A stretch of DNA of 43,565 nucleotides, taken from the IMG/VR virus record IMGVR_UViG_3300011114_000175, positions 1 through 43,565 of that record; one strand, 5' to 3'. The stretch comes from a virus. The notes under the pieces are model-generated. The model was given only the letters and a program-made list of their open reading frames with translations, ran no database searches and had not been told where the DNA came from. This document shows positions 22,599 to 30,925 of the stretch, one piece after another. The position numbers were made by a program, and so were the translations under genes. How positions within the stretch are numbered: position 1 is the first letter of the stretch; the number at the start of each line of letters is the position of its first letter.

Positions 22599-24185
22599 AT
22601 GATTGACCAAGCCTCAGTTTTTGCCGAGCGGTACAAAGGTCGTCCGCAGATTCTTCAAGCCACAGTTTTAGGGCAGGGCGGTGATCCAAACCTAGACCCC
22701 TATACGGCACTGCGTGCTCTCCAGCTAATCAAAGAATCTAACCGGATGGAGATGGCTCGTCAGGCTCAGCAGCCTACGTCGGCCCCGTCCCTTTTGTCCG
22801 ATGCAATGGCCCCTGTCCAACCCCCGGCTATGCCGATGGGCGCTCCCGTAGCTCAAGGCCAACCCCCACAAGGTATGCCCCCACAAAGGCCCATGCCCCA
22901 AGGTATGCCCCAAGGCCCAGCGCCTCAAGCTCCTGTTATGCAGGCATCCGGTGGTCTGGCTGGTATGCACGTCCCTGAAGAACACTACGCAGGTGGTGGA
23001 ATTCTTGCGTTTGCAGATGAAGGACTTGTAGACTCCGACGCAGAGCCTAGAAGCGCGGATGCTTCTGACTCAAGCAGGCTGGCTGAGCAGTATCGTTTGT
23101 ACGGCGAAGGAAAGTTAGACGATGGCGAAGATACAGGGGATGATGGCAGTCCGGCTGACCAAGCTCGTTTTAACCGTTTGGCTACGAAGAAATTGGAAGC
23201 TCTTGCGAAGTACGACCCCAAGGAAATGAGCGCAGCAGACCAAAGACAATTTATTTCTGACTACATTACGCGGGCAAGACAATCGGCGGGCCCGGATATT
23301 TATGCCCCTGCGCAAGCCGATCAATCTGCGAGGGAAGAGGCACGTAAGTCCAATATGGGCCAGATGAGCGGTTTGGCTTTACTTCAAGCTGCCGGTGCTG
23401 TGCTTAAAGGGCGCAATTTAGCTGAGGGTGCTAGTAACGCAGCCCCTGCTTACGCTACTGCTATGAACGAAGCCATGCGTGCCGATCAAGCTGAGAAACG
23501 CTCTATTGAACAAATGAATTTTAGCCTTGCTGATGCACAACGCAAAGAACGCCAAGGGTATCACCGTGACGCTAATGCAGCGTTGGGAGAAGCGCGTAAG
23601 TTCCAAGCGGATGCAAACAAAGCTAAGTTTGATAGAGACAAAGCTTTGGCAGAAATTGCGGTCAGGGGTTCGGCTGCAAACCGACCACTGCGTTCCGGTG
23701 CTGGTGCAGGTGGCGGGACTAAACTGGCTGAGCAGTTGGCTGCGGCAGAAATTGCGTACGAAAAAGACCCAAGCAAAGAAAACTTGCAGACGGTCAAAGG
23801 GTTGCGTGCGGCTGCAAGCCAGATGCGCTCCATGACTTCTACATCCAATATCACTAGCGAGTCTGGGCCGGTTAAAGCGGGCACTAGCTTGACTACGGGT
23901 ACTGCTCCAGTACAAGAAAAAGTGGATGCAGCAGTTTCTGCGGCAATGAAAACCTTTGGTAATTTAGATCCCGCATACCGTAAAGCCAAGCGGACTGGTA
24001 ATACTACTGAAGCAGCACGTCTTTGGAGCGAAGAAGAAGCACGGCAACGGGCTATATTTAGAAACACTGAGGGCGTAACGCAGAATCCGCTCCCTGCTCC
24101 TATTACAAATACACGAGGAACTACGTCGGCCCCCCGCACTTCTGTTCCTCCTCCCCCTCCCGGCTTTAATTTAAATACACGTTAA
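22599..24185 (+). CDS. Internal virion / ejection protein candidate with Pro-Gln-Met linker
   Basis: 528 residues. A helical N-terminus (DPYTALRALQLIKESNRMEMARQ) leads to a Pro/Met/Gln-rich linker (about 62-113) and a double-glycine segment (MQASGGLAGMHVP, then YAGGGILAFADEG). I have seen that segment in many marine phage proteins. Residues 190-420 are charged and helical (AMNEAMRADQAEKRSIEQM, ADAQRKERQGYHRDANAAL), likely coiled coil. The C-terminus is disordered, ending in PPPPPGFNLNTR. It lies between the Gln-rich protein and the giant protein with 2-3 base gaps, consistent with a co-assembled ejection complex. Function inferred from context only. Confidence 0.55.
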   Translation: MIDQASVFAERYKGRPQILQATVLGQGGDPNLDPYTALRALQLIKESNRMEMARQAQQPTSAPSLLSDAMAPVQPPAMPMGAPVAQGQPPQGMPPQRPMPQGMPQGPAPQAPVMQASGGLAGMHVPEEHYAGGGILAFADEGLVDSDAEPRSADASDSSRLAEQYRLYGEGKLDDGEDTGDDGSPADQARFNRLATKKLEALAKYDPKEMSAADQRQFISDYITRARQSAGPDIYAPAQADQSAREEARKSNMGQMSGLALLQAAGAVLKGRNLAEGASNAAPAYATAMNEAMRADQAEKRSIEQMNFSLADAQRKERQGYHRDANAALGEARKFQADANKAKFDRDKALAEIAVRGSAANRPLRSGAGAGGGTKLAEQLAAAEIAYEKDPSKENLQTVKGLRAAASQMRSMTSTSNITSESGPVKAGTSLTTGTAPVQEKVDAAVSAAMKTFGNLDPAYRKAKRTGNTTEAARLWSEEEARQRAIFRNTEGVTQNPLPAPITNTRGTTSAPRTSVPPPPPGFNLNTR

Positions 24186-24187
24186 AC

Positions 24188-27100
24188 ATGGCGCTCCAAA
24201 CAGCTACCAATCCCCAGACGGGGGAAAGTGTTGCCTTGGTTAACGGTAATTGGCAGCCAATTGCACAGACAGCTACGAACCCCCAAACAGGTGAACGTGT
24301 TGGACTGATTGGCAACGAGTGGATACCTCTCCCCGGCGCTGCTCCCAAGCCTGTTACGCCGACTGCAAAGCCTGCGTCTGATGATTTTGACTTTGGTTCT
24401 CCAATGGGAACTGGTGCAGAAGAGATCATGGCGCAAGCCAATAAACCAAAAAAAGTTTATACGGGTAGTGTGTTTGATACGCAGCCGTTTAACCCCCCTG
24501 CCAACCCCCCATTTAACCCAGTAGAAGCACAAGCAGTACCCGAGCGCCGGGTTCAAGAAATGCGGGCAACCCCCAAAAGTGTGTTTGAGCGGTCGGCACT
24601 AAAGGCTGCTGGGGACACTACGATTGGTATTTTGCAAGGCATGGTGTCAATACCAAAAAGCATTGTAGATAACATCCCGTTCGACAACCCCCTATCGCAG
24701 TTCTACAAAGATGCGTATAAAGCCGGGGAAGAATCAAAGTCGGGGTATTTGCGTTCTAAAAATGTAGAGCGCAGCGCCAACTTAGAAAACATACGTAAAA
24801 ACCAAGGGGAGTTAGCGGCTACCCGCGCTTCTTTTAACACTATGTTTAGCCCTACGGGCGCGGATATTGTTGCCCAAGGCGCTGGGTCTTTAGTCCCGCT
24901 TATGGGCCTAAGCGTGCTTGATTTTGGCGCTAAGTCAATGACGGCAATGAACGTATTGGCAAATGCTGGCGATGCGGCTCAGCAAACTGCGGCAAAGATG
25001 GCAGACCTAAGCCCTGAACAGTGGAGCAATAGTGCTGCGTACCAAGCATTACGTGAGAAAGGGCTAGACCACAAAGACGCAGTGCGTATGCTCGCACCGT
25101 TGTATGCACTGCCTGCCCAAGTTGTTGCCGGTATTACTGGGAAAATTTCTGGGTCTACTGGTTTAGAAAAAGCTTTGGTCAAAGGGGGAGCAAAAACAGC
25201 CCGTGCCCGTGCTGGCCGAGCCGGAGCCGAACTTTTGGGCGAAGAGTTTGAAAGCCTTGCCCCCGAACTTACCGGGAATGTCACTCAACGTCTGTTGGAC
25301 GACAAAGCCTCCTTGCTTGATGGGCTTGGGCAGACTGCGGTAGAAACTCTTTTTGGGACATTGCCCGGAGCAGGATTAGCGGCGGCGGCGAGTAAGGGAC
25401 AAGGTAAACAAACAGCCGAAGCACCCGCAACCCCTAGCGCACCCCCCGTTGCGCAAACTGAAGCCCCAGTTGCGCCTACGCCCCCGGAAACACCCGCACC
25501 CCCTAGCGCACCCCCCGTTGCGCCGCCCGCACCACCCGTTGCGCCGCCCGCACCCCCCGTTGCACCACCCACTGCCCTCTCTGAAGTTAAAGTAGATGAA
25601 GCAGCGGCGGCTAGACGCGACCGTATCAATGCAGCTACTGAGCAGCTTGAGCAAATGGGTATCCCTACGGACAACGCTAAAGGGATTGCTACTCGGCAAG
25701 TAGACGCTGCACTTACGGCTGAGGCAAAGACTGCCGCAATCAAAATACCGGAAGGCCGTGTAGAAGAAATTACACAGGACTTGATTTCTGCTGGGGTAGC
25801 ACCACAACAAGCAGCTATTGATGCAAAAAACCTAGCACAGGCGGAAGCAGAAGCCGATGCTAAAGCAGAAACAGAAGGAGCCCAAGATGTTACAAGACCT
25901 AACGCGGAGCCAGATAGAGCAGGCGTTCCAGTGGCTGGAGAAGCCGCCCCCGCTCCAAGCACCACCGGAGAACCTACAGCAGTTGAACGAGATGGAGTGG
26001 TTCCTGCTGAGCAGAATGTTGGAGAACCTGTTGCAGGAGAAATCGTTAAGCCGACTACAGTAGCAGCGGAAGAAAAAAGCCGCGAACTGCACGATAAAGC
26101 AAGTAGCCTTATTAAAGCAAAAGCAAGCCAAGAAGAAATTAGTGCTGCTATTGAAGAAGCTACAGCCTTTGATGCTGAAAACAAAGTTGGACTTTCCGTT
26201 CCTCTTGAGTCTGCCGCAAAAGCTGCCCCTACCGAAATTACCACTAAAACAGAAGGAACCCCAAGTGCCACTGAAACCATTGAAACCCAGCAAACAGAAA
26301 CGCAAGGACAAGAAGCACCAGCAGCCGCAGGAGTAGCTCCAGCCAAGCGCGGACGCCCAGCAGTCCAGCAAACTCACGTTGTTGCAGCAAACCCAGAGGG
26401 TGGGTTTAATCACGTTTCTAGTGGTGAAGTAGTTGCGACCTACGCAAATAAGAAGCAAGCGACTGCGGCAGTTGATTTGGCCAAGGCACAGGATAAGGGC
26501 GATGCCGCGCTTATCGCCAAGAACCAAACTAGGTTAGATGCAGCATTGGCTTCGCAGGGGCGTGGCCGACCAGCAGGCACTAAGACTGAGGGTGGGACTA
26601 AGAGAATTACCGCAACGGTAAAAGCAGACCTTGCAGATTTAGATTCGGCACTTGAAACTTACAACTCCCCTGATTCGAGCGATAAAAAAGTTAGGGAATC
26701 GGCGGAGTACATATACGAAGTTGCCAATGACGTGGGTGAATCCGATGTAGTGCGTAACCACGCGCAACAAATGATAGACGATCAGATCGCCGAGGAACAT
26801 ATACCCAGCGGGGCTAAGCCCAGCGCGTCAACGGCAAAGATTAAAGCTGCTTTGGCTGCTACTGGTAAGCGTGCGCTACCGTCTAAATTCACCAATGCAC
26901 CAGCAAATACTGATTTTGGTAAAGTAACCAATGCTTCTGAAGCGGTGGGGCTTGTCGTTAAAACAGGCACGTTGTTCCAAAAGTTTGTTGCCCAGCGTTT
27001 GCGGAGTAGCGTAGTCGGCATAAAGTTTGTAGTGTTGGAGAAAGGGGACGCTATCCCCGATGAAATGGATAACGCTCGTGGTTTGTTTGAGTACAACCCC

Positions 27101-30100
27101 GGTACCAACAAACATGTTATCTATGTTCGCGGTGCAAGTTTTGGCGATATGCAGGGCATCAACAATGTCACTGTTTTGCATGAGCTACTACATGCAGCTA
27201 CGGCTAGGCGAATAGAAGCAGGTTTATCGGGTGGCCCTAAAAACGTCCAACTTACAAAATTCATGGACGAGATGCAGACCCTAATGAAAAGGGTCGAAGC
27301 TGCGTATGAGTCGGGTGTACGTAGAGGTATTATTTCCGCTGAACTCCAAGACTTGGTTGAAGCCGACGCAGAAAATACAAAGTACGACGAAAACGATAAC
27401 CCTAAGTTTGAAATCTTTAACTCGCCGCATGAGTTCCTAGCCTATGGCATGTCCTCAGATGAGTTCCAGCGTTTCCTTATGCGGATTAAAGGTACTCGTA
27501 CATCAGAAACTGGGTTCACTAAGTTTGTCACTAGCATCCGCGATTTGTTTGGCGTGAAATCAAGTGAAGCAACCGCTTTCACCGACTTGGTAAATATTAC
27601 TGACGATGTTTTAAACACAACCGCAGGTGTTGCCCCTACGCAAAGGCAAGCGTTCCAACAGAAGAAAAAGTTTAAACCCCCAGTCTTTGATGAAAAAGAA
27701 GACATACGGGCTCGGCGCTCGGCCAAAAAGCTGGCTCGGGATACGAAAATTGCTAAAGCTAAAGTGGCTACTTCCCGTGAGGGCAACATTGGTGAAGCTA
27801 CCGAAGAAATGCAGGGGGCGCGTGATCCTAGCGAGGCCACAAATATACTTGCAAGGTTCTGGACTTGGGCTGATTACTGGGCAAAAGAACAGTTGGTGAA
27901 GCTGCCTACGTTTGATGTATTGGCTAAGCTGGCTGCGGATAAGGGTGTACCGGCTCTGATGCAGGTAGATACGCAGCTTGGACAAATGCTGGGCATGTCG
28001 CAGAAGTTTTTGGGCGGTGCAAACCAAATGATTGACATGCTAAAGCGTGGGTTTAAAGAAGACTCTAGCCTTAGCCGCACAAAGTTTGAAGATTTTGTGT
28101 ACGCAACTACGCTTGCAGAAATTGATCCGTCTGATCCCAATGCAGTAGAGCGCAGTAAAGACCTCGACAAAGATTACAAAGCGTTGGGTGCAGTAGGTCA
28201 GCGTATGTACAAGCAATTGAAGTCGTACTACGAATCAATCATTGAGTTGTACTCTGACCTTTTGGATGCGCAGATCAACAACATTCAAGGTATGTCCCCG
28301 GAGGAGAAGAGCAACCTGATGCTTGTGCTTCGTAAGACATTTGAGGCCAAAGCCCGTATCACTCCTTTCTTCCCCTTGGTTCGCCGAGGCGATTACTGGC
28401 TGGCTATTGGCGAAGGTGCGGAGCGTCAGTTCTACCTGTTTGAAAGTCGTTTTGACCGAAATAACAAGGCAAAAGAACTTGCTGCTCGCCAAGGCGACAG
28501 CTTAGAAGACTTGCTGTTCCAGCAAAAATTTGAACAAGGCAATGACCTCGGCAGCTTGCGTGCGGCATCTAAAGACTCCAGCGCCATGCTCAAGCAAGTG
28601 TTTGAAGCAATCGACAAAATGGAGTTTGGCGGTGCGGACTCTAACGCTGCTAAAGCTAAAGAAGGCTTAAAGGATGCGGTGTACCAAGTCTACTTAACCA
28701 CCATGCCAGAGCAAAGTTTCCGTCGGCAGTTTACACATCGTAAGGGCCGTACAGGTTTTAGTACAGACCTTCAGCAGAACATTGCTACCACTGCATCCAA
28801 GCAGGCTATTCAATTGTCTCGGTTGAAGTACGCGCCCGTACTACGTAACGCTTTATCCCAAGCAAAAGACTCTATCCGTGAGCGTGAGGAGCTATCTCCT
28901 TTCGTGCAGGAAGCTGAAAAGCGTATCAATTTGGCCCTGTCTGGTCAGAGCGGTGGGCTTGGCGAAGCTGTTGCTGGGGTAGCAAACAAGGCCTCATACT
29001 TCTGGTACCTGTCCGGTGTATCTTCTGCACTAATCCAGCCTGCCAGTGTGTTTATATCGGGACTCCCAATACTTGCAGCGAACCATAACAACGCAGCCGG
29101 TGCAGGTCTTGAGCTTGCCAAGATGGCTACACTGGTAAACCAATACAGCGTGTACCGTAAAAACATTGACGGCACTACATCTCTTGTTGCGCCTAGCCTA
29201 GCCAATAATAAATCCCTCCCTGCGGATGAGCGCAAGGCTATAAGTGAGATGGTGTCTCGCGGGGTAACTCAGTCTACCTATGCCTCTTTGGTGTGGGGCT
29301 ACAAGAGCATGAGTACTGAAGCAAATGAAGGCGTACGGGGTAAGGGTAAACGGCTAGCTAACTTGATGGTCGGCGCACTGATGCACAACACGGAGCGTCT
29401 AAGCCGGGAGGCGGTGTACTTAGCTTCGTATAGGTTAGGTCGCAAACGTGGGCTTTCTTATGAAGAAGCTGTACAGCAAGCGGCTGACGATACCAACGAA
29501 GCACTTGGTAACTATGACATTACAAACCGCCCACGCTATATGCAACAGGGTTTGGGCAAAGTAGCGTTTCAGTTCAAGATGTATCCGTTGCAAATGACTT
29601 TGCTGCTGCTGACCAACTTCAAGAAAATGCTGCCCTATTTAAATAAAGAAGGCAAAAAAGAAGCGGCGACTAAATTCTTCGGCATGATGGGTACATCGTT
29701 CCTTGCTGGCGGCGCAGCAAACATGGCGCTCTTCAGTCCCATTATGGGACTACTTGGCTGGGCGTGGAACGCAATGGGTAAAGATGATGATTGGCCAGAA
29801 GAACTTAAATCCCTTAGCTTTGAAACTTGGTTTAAGACTGTTTTCTTGCCTGAAAAACTGGGTGATGTTTCCATTGGTGGAGTACCTTTAAGCGACTTAG
29901 TAGAACGTGGCCCATTAAACGCAATCACTGGTTTAGAAATTGCTTCTCGTATTGGCCTTAATGATTTGTGGGGCCGGGATAGCAAAGAAACTAAAACTTC
30001 CAGAGATAGCGCAATTGCATTTATGCTTGATCGTTTTGGCGGGCCGACTGCTAGCCTAGGGCTTTCCTTTGCCGACGCTTACGATGCTTACGCTATGGGT

Positions 30101-30646
30101 GACTACCAAAAGATGACGGAGAAGTTGCTTCCCGCTGCCCTGCGCAATCTTGTTGTAACTAACCGCATGGCGAACGAAGGCATGAAGACTGCCCGAGGGA
30201 TGGAGCTTGTAACCAAGGATGACGTGAAGTTGGGTGAGTTGATTGGGCAAGCAATTGGGTTTCAACCTGACCTGCTTTCTGCTACCCAAGTAAACAGCTT
30301 TAAGTTAACTGGCATTGAGCAGCGCATCCTTAACCAGCGAACAATGATACTGAACAAACTGGACTTCCAATACCGCCAAGACACTGATGCAGCGGATGAG
30401 AAGTTTGACAAAATCCTTGAGGATGAAGTCACCAAGTTCAATACAAAGTACCCATCCTATGCTTTAGACCCAGACGCTATCGTCAGTTCCCTTGAAAAGA
30501 AAGCGGAGCAGAGGGCTGGTTCTCGTGCGGGCGTGATAGCGACTGAGAAGAATGTACCCATCATCGAGCAAGCTACGGATACGATGGAAGCTAGGCTTGA
30601 CCAAAGGGCTGCGGAGATGAAGGCTCGGCGCGAAAAGGACAAATGA
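24188..30646 (+). CDS. Giant polyvalent ejection protein with HELLH metalloprotease motif
   Basis: 2152 residues. Order: two 23-residue tandem repeats (4-49); helical region (100-400); Pro/Ala linker (about 415-462); charged helices; two AT-hook-like RGRP motifs (721-724 and 792-795); a putative zincin domain with HELLHAAT, H998, E999, H1002; a long helical region (1200-1600); and a C-terminal part with hydrophobic helices (YFWYLSGVSSALIQPASVF; FLAGGAANMALFSPIMGLLG) that I associate with large polyvalent-protein domains (LPD38-like, memory). Size and position match T7 gp16 / N4-like proteins that enter the host with the DNA. The protease could cut peptidoglycan-linked or host proteins, or the protein itself. 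Only one frame of this length is open, so it is clearly coding. Confidence 0.75.
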   Translation: MALQTATNPQTGESVALVNGNWQPIAQTATNPQTGERVGLIGNEWIPLPGAAPKPVTPTAKPASDDFDFGSPMGTGAEEIMAQANKPKKVYTGSVFDTQPFNPPANPPFNPVEAQAVPERRVQEMRATPKSVFERSALKAAGDTTIGILQGMVSIPKSIVDNIPFDNPLSQFYKDAYKAGEESKSGYLRSKNVERSANLENIRKNQGELAATRASFNTMFSPTGADIVAQGAGSLVPLMGLSVLDFGAKSMTAMNVLANAGDAAQQTAAKMADLSPEQWSNSAAYQALREKGLDHKDAVRMLAPLYALPAQVVAGITGKISGSTGLEKALVKGGAKTARARAGRAGAELLGEEFESLAPELTGNVTQRLLDDKASLLDGLGQTAVETLFGTLPGAGLAAAASKGQGKQTAEAPATPSAPPVAQTEAPVAPTPPETPAPPSAPPVAPPAPPVAPPAPPVAPPTALSEVKVDEAAAARRDRINAATEQLEQMGIPTDNAKGIATRQVDAALTAEAKTAAIKIPEGRVEEITQDLISAGVAPQQAAIDAKNLAQAEAEADAKAETEGAQDVTRPNAEPDRAGVPVAGEAAPAPSTTGEPTAVERDGVVPAEQNVGEPVAGEIVKPTTVAAEEKSRELHDKASSLIKAKASQEEISAAIEEATAFDAENKVGLSVPLESAAKAAPTEITTKTEGTPSATETIETQQTETQGQEAPAAAGVAPAKRGRPAVQQTHVVAANPEGGFNHVSSGEVVATYANKKQATAAVDLAKAQDKGDAALIAKNQTRLDAALASQGRGRPAGTKTEGGTKRITATVKADLADLDSALETYNSPDSSDKKVRESAEYIYEVANDVGESDVVRNHAQQMIDDQIAEEHIPSGAKPSASTAKIKAALAATGKRALPSKFTNAPANTDFGKVTNASEAVGLVVKTGTLFQKFVAQRLRSSVVGIKFVVLEKGDAIPDEMDNARGLFEYNPGTNKHVIYVRGASFGDMQGINNVTVLHELLHAATARRIEAGLSGGPKNVQLTKFMDEMQTLMKRVEAAYESGVRRGIISAELQDLVEADAENTKYDENDNPKFEIFNSPHEFLAYGMSSDEFQRFLMRIKGTRTSETGFTKFVTSIRDLFGVKSSEATAFTDLVNITDDVLNTTAGVAPTQRQAFQQKKKFKPPVFDEKEDIRARRSAKKLARDTKIAKAKVATSREGNIGEATEEMQGARDPSEATNILARFWTWADYWAKEQLVKLPTFDVLAKLAADKGVPALMQVDTQLGQMLGMSQKFLGGANQMIDMLKRGFKEDSSLSRTKFEDFVYATTLAEIDPSDPNAVERSKDLDKDYKALGAVGQRMYKQLKSYYESIIELYSDLLDAQINNIQGMSPEEKSNLMLVLRKTFEAKARITPFFPLVRRGDYWLAIGEGAERQFYLFESRFDRNNKAKELAARQGDSLEDLLFQQKFEQGNDLGSLRAASKDSSAMLKQVFEAIDKMEFGGADSNAAKAKEGLKDAVYQVYLTTMPEQSFRRQFTHRKGRTGFSTDLQQNIATTASKQAIQLSRLKYAPVLRNALSQAKDSIREREELSPFVQEAEKRINLALSGQSGGLGEAVAGVANKASYFWYLSGVSSALIQPASVFISGLPILAANHNNAAGAGLELAKMATLVNQYSVYRKNIDGTTSLVAPSLANNKSLPADERKAISEMVSRGVTQSTYASLVWGYKSMSTEANEGVRGKGKRLANLMVGALMHNTERLSREAVYLASYRLGRKRGLSYEEAVQQAADDTNEALGNYDITNRPRYMQQGLGKVAFQFKMYPLQMTLLLLTNFKKMLPYLNKEGKKEAATKFFGMMGTSFLAGGAANMALFSPIMGLLGWAWNAMGKDDDWPEELKSLSFETWFKTVFLPEKLGDVSIGGVPLSDLVERGPLNAITGLEIASRIGLNDLWGRDSKETKTSRDSAIAFMLDRFGGPTASLGLSFADAYDAYAMGDYQKMTEKLLPAALRNLVVTNRMANEGMKTARGMELVTKDDVKLGELIGQAIGFQPDLLSATQVNSFKLTGIEQRILNQRTMILNKLDFQYRQDTDAADEKFDKILEDEVTKFNTKYPSYALDPDAIVSSLEKKAEQRAGSRAGVIATEKNVPIIEQATDTMEARLDQRAAEMKARREKDK
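24197..24334 (+). repeat. Two tandem 69-bp repeats at the start of the giant gene
   Basis: Residues 4-26 and 27-49 of the 2152-residue protein share QTATNPQTGE at the start and a final aromatic turn (NWQPIA / EWIPLP). Two small beta units in tandem at the extreme N-terminus suggest a docking or packaging peptide. Confidence 0.8.
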
Positions 30647-30675
30647 AAAAAACCCCCGAGGATTAATCGGGGGTT
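30646..30675 (-). terminator. Rho-independent terminator for leftward transcripts
   Basis: A perfect 9-bp stem (AACCCCCGA with TCGGGGGTT; 30651-30659 and 30667-30675) with a 7-base loop. On the minus strand it is followed by seven T residues, so it ends the leftward replication operon. On the plus strand no T-run follows, so late transcripts are less likely to stop here. The T-run overlaps the stop codon of the giant gene. Confidence 0.85.
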
Positions 30676-30730
30676 GAGGGGGCGGGTTGCGCCCAAGGAG
30701 AAAGCAACAGACTAACGCACAAAGTCTACC

Positions 30731-30925
30731 TCATGCCCGCCATACCCGCAAGCCTTTAACGCCATCCACTACAACTACTTTAGAAATAGTTTTGATTTTT
30801 AGGCGAGTACTTATTGCCGCTAACGTGCGACGGGCAGCTTTGTGGTCAATGCAGGGTACAAAAAACGAGTACCCTTTCCTAAACTTGGCCCAGTTAATCC
30901 GGTACGTCACCGTCTCGATTTTCAT
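30731..30925 (-). CDS. Small conserved phage protein (TYRINWAKFRKGYSFFVPC type)
   Basis: 64 residues from ATG 30925, which lies inside the 3' end of the primase-helicase gene. It begins MKIETVTYRINWAKFRKGYS and continues FFVPCIDHKAARRTL, then KIKTISKVVVVDGVKGLRV. I recognise this as a small phage protein found next to replication genes. The ORF extends further upstream (31006) but those residues are the shadow of the primase gene. Basic, alpha/beta, one Cys; possibly nucleic-acid binding. Last gene before the leftward terminator. The ribosome site is weak, suggesting coupling to the gene above. Confidence 0.65.
   Translation of the reverse strand: MKIETVTYRINWAKFRKGYSFFVPCIDHKAARRTLAAISTRLKIKTISKVVVVDGVKGLRVWRA

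Noticed and set aside
25285-26346. 353-codon open frame on the minus strand inside the giant gene
   Set aside because: It mirrors the Ala/Pro/Glu-rich codons of the coding strand, has low-complexity Ala/Ser/Gly translation and no ribosome site; the plus-strand gene is continuous across it.
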